Notes under the pieces: model-generated
Told to the model about the DNA's origin: nothing
The model's database searches: none
The model's input: the letters and a program-made list of their open reading frames with translations, nothing else
Position numbers and translations under genes: made by a program
Shown: positions 29,254-34,921 of the stretch, piece by piece
Numbering within the stretch: the first letter of the stretch is position 1
Layout of the letters: the number at the start of each line of letters is the position of its first letter
Origin: a virus
Virus record (IMG/VR): IMGVR_UViG_3300037882_000756
Location: 1 to 34,921 of that record
Reading direction: 5' to 3' (one strand)
DNA: 34,921 nt

Positions 29254-29462
29254 TTCGCCTCGTCTTTCTTGTCTAGTTCGTCGAGGGCGTCAGCGAGTTT
29301 GCGACGAGAACCGTTTTGCATGTGATAAATATATTCCCGCGCCGCTTCTTCCAACGCCCGAAGCCGTGCCAACTCTTGAGTGGCATTTATGACAATGGGG
29401 TTTCCGCCGTTGGTTTCGCTCAACCATGCGAAAAGTTGATCTAATGCGCTTTTGTATTTCAT
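29250..29462 (-). CDS. Small hypothetical protein
   Basis: 70 residues, ATGA-coupled to both neighbours. The sequence is one charged helix pair ('TQELARLRALEEAAREYIYHMQNGSRRKLADALDELDKKDEAK'). Possibly a coiled coil; no family. Confidence 0.6.
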   Translation of the reverse strand: MKYKSALDQLFAWLSETNGGNPIVINATQELARLRALEEAAREYIYHMQNGSRRKLADALDELDKKDEAK

Positions 29463-29875
29463 TTCTCACTCTCGCTTTCTGCTATTTCAGCCACTAGGTC
29501 AAAGTCAATGCCGTCTGGCGTTCTTTCAGCCACTATGTCAGCATCACGAATAAACAAAAGCAACTTTATAGCCTTATTTTCACTGCCACTAGCCTTCTTG
29601 TAGGCCACTTCGTCCATTACGATCATCCCGCCCGCGCTCTGAAAGTCCGCTAATGCGCCTGCCACTAGGCCAATCTTCAACCGCAATGCTTGTAATTCCG
29701 CATTCTTGTAAGTCTTTGGCGAAGCGGTCAGCATAGTGGCAGTTGTGCGTGAAGGGGAACTCGGTGACACGCCTAGTGGCATAGGCTCCGAGTTTGACAA
29801 CTTCGGAGAATCGCCCGATATATCCACCTTTAACTCTTGTTCGCTTTTTGTTTTCGTAGGTTGACCATTTTCCAT
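29459..29875 (-). CDS. Hypothetical protein in a region of GCCACTA repeats
   Basis: 138 residues from an ATG at 29875. The N-terminal 55 residues are Ser/Pro-rich, and the rest is globular: 'KNAELQALRLKIGLVAGALADFQSAGGMIVMDEVAYKKASGSENKAIKLLLFIRDADIV'. It overlaps a second open frame for 287 bases, so one of the two may be partly spurious. The C-terminal half reads like a real protein and is coupled by ATGA to the next gene. Function unknown. Confidence 0.6.
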   Translation of the reverse strand: MENGQPTKTKSEQELKVDISGDSPKLSNSEPMPLGVSPSSPSRTTATMLTASPKTYKNAELQALRLKIGLVAGALADFQSAGGMIVMDEVAYKKASGSENKAIKLLLFIRDADIVAERTPDGIDFDLVAEIAESESEK

Positions 29876-29990
29876 GATGTACGCCTTTCTGGCAATCGAA
29901 TTCTATCCATCGCTTTTTGAAACGTTCCTGACTGCCACTAGGATTGGTGAGGGCAGCCGCTATAGCGTCTTGGTCACTCTCAGCCACTAG
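29490..29990. repeat. Cluster of eight GCCACTA motifs
   Basis: GCCACTA or its complement occurs at 29490, 29529, 29585, 29661, 29934 and 29983 in the plus orientation, and at 29734-29740 and 29773-29780 as TAGTGGC. Flanks favour C[A/T]GCCACTAG. Two pairs are exactly 39 bp apart (29490/29529 and 29734/29773). The motif encodes LVAE, IVAE, ASGS, LVAG, PLGV and PSGS in different frames, so the conservation is at the DNA level. It suggests binding sites such as iterons, operators or a packaging/partition signal. Confidence 0.75.
29589..29987 (-). CDS. Overlapping hypothetical protein (uncertain)
   Basis: 132 residues from a GTG at 29987. The first half (ALTNPSGSQERFKKRWIEFDCQKGVHHGKWSTYENKKRTRVKGGYIGRFSEVVKLGAYATRRVTEF) is rich in charged and aromatic residues and reads like protein. 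The last 45 residues (PSGRRISGLSERGRDDRNGRSG) look like a shadow of the other frame. It may be a real gene with a different end, or joined to the other frame by frameshift. Confidence 0.4.
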   Translation of the reverse strand: MAESDQDAIAAALTNPSGSQERFKKRWIEFDCQKGVHHGKWSTYENKKRTRVKGGYIGRFSEVVKLGAYATRRVTEFPFTHNCHYADRFAKDLQECGITSIAVEDWPSGRRISGLSERGRDDRNGRSGLQEG

Positions 29991-30019
29991 CCTGGTGGTA
30001 GTTTCACCCGCCGCCGCCG

Positions 30020-30802
30020 CTACTTCTGGCTTTGGCGGTTCGTAAAATCCTTCGGCGCGTCCGTCTCTGCCGCGTTCTGGTTGATAGGGCGTAACGGCGG
30101 TACCTGCTGTTGTTTCTTGGCTTTACCATCGTCGGCAGCCTGCTCCTGTTGAAATTCCTTCAACGCATTGCGGCGCATTTCAGCGATCATGGAATCGACA
30201 TTCACCCCAGGTACATTCGCATATTCCTTGCGAAGTTCGGTCGCCCGATCTTCGATCCATTTTCGCTTCTTGAGTTCGAGCGATGTTTTCTCGATGGCGA
30301 TATTGGCACGATCAGAGCGATGTGTTATATCGCTCAATCCGCGCTCCAGTTCCTTGCGGGTGATACGTTTAGGGTCGTTCTGTGTCCACAACAGGAACCC
30401 GATCACATGGGATGCGGCTGAAACGCCGACGATCAGATAGGCGGATGTATCCCATTGGGTCAAGCCGTCGAAAACAACCTGGTGTAACTGCGCCCTGAAC
30501 AGATTTATAACCAACAACAGACCGTCGAGGATTACATTAATCCATTTGACGGACTGCGCTACATCCTCCTGGAATTTGCTGTCATCGGTGCGGCTCTCGA
30601 CAATATGCCATGACAGCACGCCGAAACCGAAAAACATCGAAACAGCGACGGCTATAAAACTTCCGTTAACGGGTTCCATTCCGTGATAGTTCAACGCACC
30701 TGCCGCGATCAATACAACCGCGAACATGATAAAAGCGGGCCAGCTTGAAGGGTCGATCTTCTTGATAAATAACTTTACTTGGTCGAACAATCCTGTATTC
30801 AT
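30020..30802 (-). CDS. Four-helix membrane protein with long charged tail
   Basis: 260 residues. Four hydrophobic stretches: FIMFAVVLIAAGALNY, FIAVAVSMFFGFGVLSW, INVILDGLLLVINLF and AYLIVGVSAASHVIGFLLW. The C-terminal 110 residues are charged and helical ('SDITHRSDRANIAIEKTSLELKKRKWIEDRATELRKEYANV', ending with Gln/Lys-rich sequence). The layout could be an ion- or signal-related membrane factor or a superinfection-exclusion protein. No known family recognised. Confidence 0.65.
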   Translation of the reverse strand: MNTGLFDQVKLFIKKIDPSSWPAFIMFAVVLIAAGALNYHGMEPVNGSFIAVAVSMFFGFGVLSWHIVESRTDDSKFQEDVAQSVKWINVILDGLLLVINLFRAQLHQVVFDGLTQWDTSAYLIVGVSAASHVIGFLLWTQNDPKRITRKELERGLSDITHRSDRANIAIEKTSLELKKRKWIEDRATELRKEYANVPGVNVDSMIAEMRRNALKEFQQEQAADDGKAKKQQQVPPLRPINQNAAETDAPKDFTNRQSQK

Positions 30803-30806
30803 TTCG

Positions 30807-30902
30807 TTATTGTCCTTTCAGATATTCCTTGACGTATCCCGCGATGAGATACGCCAGTAACGCGCACGTCAGCCCCATGACGAACATCAGCAGGCGCTTC
30901 AT
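30807..30902 (-). CDS. 31-residue one-helix membrane peptide
   Basis: The peptide starts MKRLLMFVMGLTCALLAYL and ends KEYLKGQ. GAGGGACAA precedes the ATG, which overlaps the stop of the next peptide upstream by four bases (ATGA). One transmembrane helix with basic ends. Too short for family assignment, but the overlapped arrangement argues it is translated. Confidence 0.6.
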   Translation of the reverse strand: MKRLLMFVMGLTCALLAYLIAGYVKEYLKGQ

Positions 30903-30994
30903 TTGTCCCTCATCGCCACGCCTAAAACGTAGAACGCGGCGAAAAGGAAAACCAACGTCAACAATATCGCCATGCAGTTATAAATTATTCCCAT
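30899..30994 (-). CDS. 31-residue one-helix membrane peptide
   Basis: MGIIYNCMAILLTLVFLFAA begins this peptide, which has one hydrophobic helix and ends AMRDK. The start overlaps the upstream zinc-ribbon gene by 17 bases; AAAGGCAAAAGACA is its probable ribosome site. Paired with the next membrane peptide, reminiscent of small phage membrane effectors. Confidence 0.58.
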   Translation of the reverse strand: MGIIYNCMAILLTLVFLFAAFYVLGVAMRDK

Positions 30995-31172
30995 TGTCTT
31001 TTGCCTTTCTTTTCTGTTCCAGTCTTTCCATATTGAATAAATACGAGTTACTAACCCTTATCTTACACCGAAGGCAGTATGACCTGGATATATCTTGCGG
31101 CTTGCCTGTGGTGCGATAGATATTGACGAGTCTCTCACCACATTGCGGGCAGTGAAATCTAGTGTCTCTCAT
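30978..31172 (-). CDS. Zinc-ribbon mini-protein
   Basis: 64 residues overlapping the methyltransferase stop. FHCPQCGERL and YCLRCKIRV give two CxxC pairs about 20 residues apart, a classical zinc ribbon, followed by a basic helix (MERLEQKRKAKDNGN). It may bind DNA. Confidence 0.72.
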   Translation of the reverse strand: MRDTRFHCPQCGERLVNIYRTTGKPQDISRSYCLRCKIRVSNSYLFNMERLEQKRKAKDNGNNL

Positions 31173-31941
31173 CGTTCCCTGCCTTCGCCTGCATGATGCA
31201 ATTACCGATAAACTCCGCCACTTGGGGAACTACGGCGATTCCGAGGCTTCTAAGTCTGTCCACCCTTGCGGAAACCCCATGATCCACTCCGCAAACTCTG
31301 GCGGCATTTTCCCAACTGTATCCAGTGGCTTGAACCCATGCGCCCACATTCGGGCGTCCCTGAATTGCTGGGTGATATGTGTTTGCCTGCGCTCCAGATA
31401 ATGCTTGTAAGAAGTCTTTAGTGAATATCTCTCCGCAATTATCATACCGACTAGCGGGGTAGCCCACAATGAAAACTCTCTCTCGTGTGTGAGATGCACC
31501 AAAGAGTAGCGCTGAAACACTCTGCCATTCTGCATGATACCCGCTTTCGCCCAAGTCCCTGAGAACCTTTCCGAAGAATTGCCCATTGTCGCTTGATAAA
31601 AGTCCTGGTACGTTTTCAGCCAGTATCCATTTTGGTCTAATCTCGCAAATGATTCTGTGGTATTCAGTCCAGAGAGTTGTTCTTTTGCCTTCAAGCCCCG
31701 CCCTGTTTCCTGCGAGACTGACATCCTGGCAAGGGAATCCTCCACAAACAAGGTCTGCTGTTGGTAGATTGTGTTTTCCGACATCACGCACATCCTTATA
31801 TTTTGGGACATTCGCCCAATGTTTTTTAAGTACCTTTTGGCAGAAGTCATCAATCTCGACTTGGGCGACACACTCCATTCCCGCACGTTCCAAGCCCAAA
31901 TCAAGACCTCCAATTCCCGCAAACAATGATATAAACTTCAT
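31159..31941 (-). CDS. Cytosine-C5 DNA methyltransferase (orphan)
   Basis: 260 residues with all core motifs: I 'FISLFAGIGGLDLGLE' (residues 4-18), IV 'CGGFPCQDVSLAG' with the catalytic Cys71, VI 'ILAENVPG' (109-111), VIII 'SHTRERVFIVGY' (150-160), and X 'LGIAVVPQVAEFIG' near the end. It is short for this family, so the target-recognition region is small. No restriction nuclease lies next to it, so it is an orphan, probably protecting phage DNA from host restriction or regulating transcription. Target sequence cannot be read out. Confidence 0.95.
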   Translation of the reverse strand: MKFISLFAGIGGLDLGLERAGMECVAQVEIDDFCQKVLKKHWANVPKYKDVRDVGKHNLPTADLVCGGFPCQDVSLAGNRAGLEGKRTTLWTEYHRIICEIRPKWILAENVPGLLSSDNGQFFGKVLRDLGESGYHAEWQSVSALLFGASHTRERVFIVGYPASRYDNCGEIFTKDFLQALSGAQANTYHPAIQGRPNVGAWVQATGYSWENAARVCGVDHGVSARVDRLRSLGIAVVPQVAEFIGNCIMQAKAGNDERH

Positions 31942-32042
31942 CGCCCGTTCCTCAGCGTCACCCAGGCCACAACGACCACGAACAACACGGCCACGGCCTG
32001 GATGATGAACTTGGCGGTATCCTGCAATTCAGCGAAGTTCAT
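31938..32042 (-). CDS. 34-residue membrane peptide
   Basis: It begins MNFAELQDTAKFIIQAVAVL and continues hydrophobic to a basic end (LRNGR). One membrane helix. The stop overlaps the methyltransferase start by four bases (ATGA), and the start overlaps the preceding zinc-ribbon gene. Function unknown; it is one of several tiny membrane peptides here. Confidence 0.6.
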   Translation of the reverse strand: MNFAELQDTAKFIIQAVAVLFVVVVAWVTLRNGR

Positions 32043-32289
32043 CGCCGCCTCTAAGCCATTCAATGTCGCGCTCGATCTCGCCCTCGTCGATGTGGACGTT
32101 GCCACAGCAGCAGATCCATTCGCCGCTTGCGTTCTGGTCGTGTCGGGTGGGGAAGCCGCACGAGGTACAGTGCTTGATCTCCGTCCCGAACACGGCGGTC
32201 ACGTCCACATAGGGGACGCCGAGTTTATACCCGCCCCCGAGATATGTGACCTTGTTTATGCGTTGTCGAATTCCACCAATGGTTATCAT
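32029..32289 (-). CDS. Zinc-ribbon protein
   Basis: 86 residues with AGGACAG before the ATG. HCTSCGFPT and WICCCGNVHI supply two Cys pairs. The rest is beta-rich N-terminally and helical at the end. Probably metal-binding; family unknown. Confidence 0.7.
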   Translation of the reverse strand: MITIGGIRQRINKVTYLGGGYKLGVPYVDVTAVFGTEIKHCTSCGFPTRHDQNASGEWICCCGNVHIDEGEIERDIEWLRGGDELR

Positions 32290-32296
32290 AACTGTC

Positions 32297-32440
32297 CTAT
32301 CCTTTCACTTCCTGCCACTGTGACAACTCATCATCATGCTCGGCAAATATTCCCGCCAACTCCCAAGCCAGTGACGCATCTATTCGGTGTTCATAATGAT
32401 ATTTTCCCCATAAACAAAAGAAAATCCAAATCCTCAGCAT
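32297..32440 (-). CDS. Small 47-residue hypothetical protein
   Basis: Starts at ATG 32440 with AAAGGA upstream. The segment 'HRIDASLAWELAGIFAEHDDEL' resembles very small proteins that I have seen in other phage genomes, with a short N-terminal aromatic stretch. No function known. Confidence 0.6.
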   Translation of the reverse strand: MLRIWIFFCLWGKYHYEHRIDASLAWELAGIFAEHDDELSQWQEVKG

Positions 32441-32445
32441 CGTTA

Positions 32446-32535
32446 CTATCCTTTCTGATTCGCAAGTTTAAGTAGTACGTCCGCATGGCATGGCTGGGAA
32501 AGCGGACACCAGTCGGCAAGAACTTTTCCTTTCAA
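32446..32535 (-). CDS. 29-residue Cys protein, TTG start
   Basis: A TTG at 32535 overlaps the upstream stop (TTGA), as at the tape measure gene. The peptide contains 'DWCPLSQPCHADVLLKLAN', the sort of Cys-Pro-Leu..C-His pattern I associate with small phage proteins. It is too short to assign. The longer reading to 32721 is a shadow. Confidence 0.5.
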   Translation of the reverse strand: MKGKVLADWCPLSQPCHADVLLKLANQKG

Positions 32536-32741
32536 CGACTCAATATATTTCCTTTCTTTTTCCTGTTCCTGTCGCCCTTGTGGGGCATTGGGTCGCGTTC
32601 CAGTTTGTCCAATATGCGGCGGTATTTTCGATCTTCCGCATCCTGCCGCGCCTGTTCCGCGTGTTCCGGGCACAGGCTGTTCAGGTTCGGCGCGGGGTTG
32701 TCGCACTTCGGCAACGAACATTTGAAATACATCGGGGACAT
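32532..32741 (-). CDS. Zinc-finger protein
   Basis: 69 residues from an ATG at 32741 preceded by GGAGGATGAA; a start at 32753 is also possible. 'FKCSLPKCDNPAPNLNSLCPEHAEQARQDAEDRKYRRIL' has a C-x4-C...C-x2-H cluster followed by a basic helix. It overlaps the next gene by four bases. Probably binds nucleic acid. Confidence 0.7.
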   Translation of the reverse strand: MSPMYFKCSLPKCDNPAPNLNSLCPEHAEQARQDAEDRKYRRILDKLERDPMPHKGDRNRKKKGNILSR

Positions 32742-32753
32742 TTCATCCTCCAT

Positions 32754-32963
32754 TCATTCTGCGCGCGGCGCGTTTTCGCCGCTTGTTTTCATGCCGCTCC
32801 ACGCGTAGAGCATATCGCGGGCCAGCGTTAGTTTCTGGTTGACATCCTGATAGACCAGTTCCATCAGTTCATTCCGTTGCTGATAGGTCAGTTCCGGACA
32901 ATCACGGATATTCTGGAGTATCTCGTGCGCTTCGTCGGTCAGTTCGCGGATGGTGGTATTCAT
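32754..32963 (-). CDS. Small helical protein
   Basis: 69 residues, coupled by ATGA to the primase-helicase. The sequence is helical and acidic ('RELTDEAHEILQNIRDCPELTYQQRNELMELVYQDVNQKL'), of no recognised family. Probably an accessory of replication by position. Confidence 0.6.
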   Translation of the reverse strand: MNTTIRELTDEAHEILQNIRDCPELTYQQRNELMELVYQDVNQKLTLARDMLYAWSGMKTSGENAPRAE

Positions 32964-34660
32964 GCTAAATCCTTTCGTTTGAGCCAGTCAGGGATATTCC
33001 TATCATCTGTCTTTTTCAGTTCCCTGAATTTAGGGTTGGGTGTTTCGCGCATGTAATTGATCGCGCCGTTCGGGACGTGGTAATCCAGTTCGCGTCCCTT
33101 TTTAATATGCAGGGTGGCGATCTTGTCATATTCAGACGGCATAATGGAGGTGTCTCCATTCCTCTTCTCGTTGAACTTGGTTAGGATATAGATCACATCC
33201 GCGTCATGAAGCTTCTTTGAACTCCCACTGACATTAGATTTTGTAACATGTTCGCTGACCGAATCCATGCCCATTTTGTTGACCGAGGATACCAGCAGGA
33301 TGGATACATTAAGTTCGCGCGCCAACTGTTTCAGGCCGCGGCTGATGTTCTGTGACTGCTCGATCTCGCTTTGTCCGGGCGCATTGATGAGCCAGTCGTA
33401 GTCAAAAACGACCTGCTCGACCCCATGTTCTCCGATCTCGCGTTCCAGCATCGGGCGAACGGATTTCAGATCCAGCGGCGCATCCGAAACATAAATCGGG
33501 GAATTGACGATAAGCGCCTTTGCCTCGGTGAAAAATTGCCAGTCGGTATCACTCATTTGGCCTGTGAGCATGTGACGTTTGGGAACTCCGAGCATCTCGA
33601 AAAAGCGGCGGAATACCTGTTTGCGCGGCATCTCCCCGGACCAGACCAGGACGGGGGTTGATGGGATTTTCTTTTTCGGCGACCCAAGCGCCGTAAATAA
33701 AGCATCCTGATGCGCCCACCATGATTTTCCCACGCCCGGCTCGCCCGCAAGGATGATCAATTCCCCCGCCTGTTTCCCGCCCGTTATCAGGGAGAGAAAA
33801 TCCCATGCGTAATGAATGCCCCATACATCGACCGGGTTCCTTTGCCGTTCTATGATCTCCGCTTCCAATTTTTCGATCACGTCCCAGGCATCGGGTATCA
33901 CGGCCGTTACGACCGGCTCATCCTGAGGCTGATAACGCGCTACCGAACGGGCGATCTGCAATACCTCGCCGTCGTGCAGCGGAGGGGAACACCGTTTCTG
34001 GTTGTGTATCAATAATGCCTGATAAATCGCATCCTCGTCAAATCCCTTGCGGCGCATCGCGCCGGCCATTTTCGTGAGCGCGTTATTACGCTCGCCACTG
34101 ACAAAATTGCCCGTCCCCGGCTGAGGCTCTGAGATAACATTTTTCTCGCGCAACAATTCGATCATCCATTCGGGCATGGGAGCAAACGATGATGTTGACG
34201 GGGGTTTCACCCATTCGTATTTTTTCCCGTTAGGGTGGATGGATGGAGGGGCGACCACATAACCGCCATCGCCGCGGATGTCCAGTCCACGTCCCAATTT
34301 ACCGGCACTGTTTCGTATTTCAAAACCCGGATGCTGAAAATAAATATGTTCACCGCCGCTCCCTGTCAATACAACAGGCGTTTCAGGCAGACGCCCATAA
34401 ACATCCTGTAATGTTTGCAAACTCTCATAGCCGTCGTGGTCGAGATCGACATCCAATACCACGATCCCCGAGCGCTTGCCGGTTGCTATGGCAATATTGG
34501 CGGTCGGGTTGGTATCCCACCATCCCAAGAGCATGTTATCCTCGGTGGTGGCAACGTCCGCCCATCGGACAAGCGGGGTCTTGTCATGCGGTTTGCAGGG
34601 GAAGGACTGCATACCACCAACGGCATAGGAACGGGCAAAATCGATCGTGTCTGTGATCAT
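32960..34660 (-). CDS. Primase-polymerase/DnaB-like helicase fusion
   Basis: 566 residues. The N-terminal prim-pol domain has the D70-V-D72 metal site (VVLDVDLDHDG), SGGEHIYF (H105) and GRGLDIRGDGGYVVAPPSIHPNGK (124-146). A middle PriCT-like region follows ('ERNNALTKMAGAMRRKGFDEDAIYQALLIHN'). The C-terminal half is a RecA/DnaB-type helicase core with Walker A GEPGVGKS (306-313), 'LVWSGEMPRKQVFRRFF' and a Walker-B-like 'VVFDYDWLI' (D419, D421), plus 'VSILLVSSVNK'. The enzyme should prime and unwind DNA at the phage origin. It is the main replication gene of this window. Confidence 0.93.
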   Translation of the reverse strand: MITDTIDFARSYAVGGMQSFPCKPHDKTPLVRWADVATTEDNMLLGWWDTNPTANIAIATGKRSGIVVLDVDLDHDGYESLQTLQDVYGRLPETPVVLTGSGGEHIYFQHPGFEIRNSAGKLGRGLDIRGDGGYVVAPPSIHPNGKKYEWVKPPSTSSFAPMPEWMIELLREKNVISEPQPGTGNFVSGERNNALTKMAGAMRRKGFDEDAIYQALLIHNQKRCSPPLHDGEVLQIARSVARYQPQDEPVVTAVIPDAWDVIEKLEAEIIERQRNPVDVWGIHYAWDFLSLITGGKQAGELIILAGEPGVGKSWWAHQDALFTALGSPKKKIPSTPVLVWSGEMPRKQVFRRFFEMLGVPKRHMLTGQMSDTDWQFFTEAKALIVNSPIYVSDAPLDLKSVRPMLEREIGEHGVEQVVFDYDWLINAPGQSEIEQSQNISRGLKQLARELNVSILLVSSVNKMGMDSVSEHVTKSNVSGSSKKLHDADVIYILTKFNEKRNGDTSIMPSEYDKIATLHIKKGRELDYHVPNGAINYMRETPNPKFRELKKTDDRNIPDWLKRKDLA

Positions 34661-34921
34661 AATAACCTCGTCATTTCTACGTTTGGCTCATTGGCAAGCG
34701 CCTGCGCGGTTTTCGACACACTGAACAGGTCCGCAATCGTCATACCATCCTCGATAAGTTTCCGTGTCGCCTCAGCCACGTGTTGCGCCGTTACCCCCAT
34801 TTCCAGCATTTCCATGATCGCTTTCCGCTGTCCCTTGACCTTGCTTTCTGGAAGGACGATCCCGCGTTCACGTTGGAAGGCCAGGGCGATAGCCGCGGCC
34901 TGTGGGGGGTTGGGCGTGAAC
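34657..34921 (-). CDS. Partial protein upstream of the primase-helicase (C-terminal 87 residues)
   Basis: The minus frame entering at base 34921 ends with TGA overlapping the primase-helicase ATG. Visible sequence is helical with Gln/Lys/Arg content: 'AAAIALAFQRERGIVLPESKVKGQRKAIMEMLEMGVTAQHVAEATRKLIEDGMTIADLFSVSKTAQAL'. The helices and position suggest a replication initiation or DNA-binding protein, but the N-terminus is not here. Confidence 0.55.
   Translation of the reverse strand, partial: FTPNPPQAAAIALAFQRERGIVLPESKVKGQRKAIMEMLEMGVTAQHVAEATRKLIEDGMTIADLFSVSKTAQALANEPNVEMTRLL

Noticed and set aside
31230-31922. A 230-residue frame within the methyltransferase gene
   Set aside because: It is the -1 frame of a gene with all methyltransferase motifs; the alternative contains no recognisable sequence.
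1-34921. CRISPR array, reverse-transcriptase/DGR or integrase
   Set aside because: No evenly spaced direct repeats with unique spacers, no reverse transcriptase motif (YADD), and no integrase or transposase motifs were seen on either strand.

Overview
The window is a piece of a tailed double-stranded DNA phage (or prophage) genome with siphovirus-type architecture. Almost every gene is on the minus strand, so the natural reading order runs from base 34921 down to base 1. The genes are tightly packed, and most junctions are 4-nt ATGA/GTGA/TTGA stop-start overlaps. The host cannot be fixed from sequence. Shine-Dalgarno sequences of the AGGAG type, sigma70-like promoters, a GH25-type endolysin, a holin and a Thr/Pro-rich lipoprotein indicate a bacterium of moderately high GC. 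The lipoprotein and SH3/Pro-rich style recalls Anaerolineae (Chloroflexota), but that is a weak guess.

Layout in transcription order. (1) 34921-32960: C-terminus of a probable replication protein, then a fused primase-polymerase/DnaB-like helicase. (2) 32963-26721: about 25 mostly tiny genes, including CxxC mini-proteins, three one-helix membrane peptides, an orphan cytosine-C5 DNA methyltransferase, a 4-helix membrane protein, a lipoprotein and a PD-(D/E)XK-type nuclease. (3) 26684-24058: a strong extended -10 promoter with a dyad, a holin, two further membrane proteins, a GH25-SH3 endolysin and an HExxH peptidase. (4) 23321-17597: an unknown 246-aa protein, a calcineurin-like phosphoesterase, TerS, TerL, an SPP1-type portal and a MuF head protein. 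(5) 15018-17550: an AT-richer cargo block on the opposite strand, with its own promoter, encoding homologues of the IbrA/YbdN (PAPS-reductase-like) and IbrB/YbdM (ParB-like) pair plus three small genes. (6) 14810-12978: scaffold, major capsid protein and a probable decoration protein. (7) 12873-7728: an inserted sugar-modification cassette with one GT4-type and three GT2-type glycosyltransferases, a SAM methyltransferase, an alpha/alpha-toroid protein and a small zinc-ribbon protein. (8) 7723-4978: virion proteins, including a 610-aa protein with 17 repeats of 21 residues. (9) 4975-1: head-tail adaptor, head closure, gp10-like protein, tail terminator, tail tube, G/GT tail chaperones joined by a -1 frameshift, and the start of the tape measure protein.

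How the parts fit. Replication and accessory genes precede lysis, packaging, head, glycan and tail genes in one long minus-strand series. It is punctuated by two look-alike extended -10 promoters, TGATATAAT upstream of lysis and TGATAAAAT upstream of scaffold/capsid. The IbrAB-like block sits between them on the other strand and breaks the head operon. The glycan cassette breaks the head-to-tail gene order and may modify virion proteins or the host surface.

The most unusual signals are: a cluster of eight GCCACTA motifs in 500 bp that lie in different reading frames and both orientations; a nearly perfect 52-bp palindrome inside the glycan cassette; the IbrAB-like cargo; the glycan cassette with its alpha/alpha-toroid protein; and a 14-bp ribosome-binding module repeated at three small-gene junctions.
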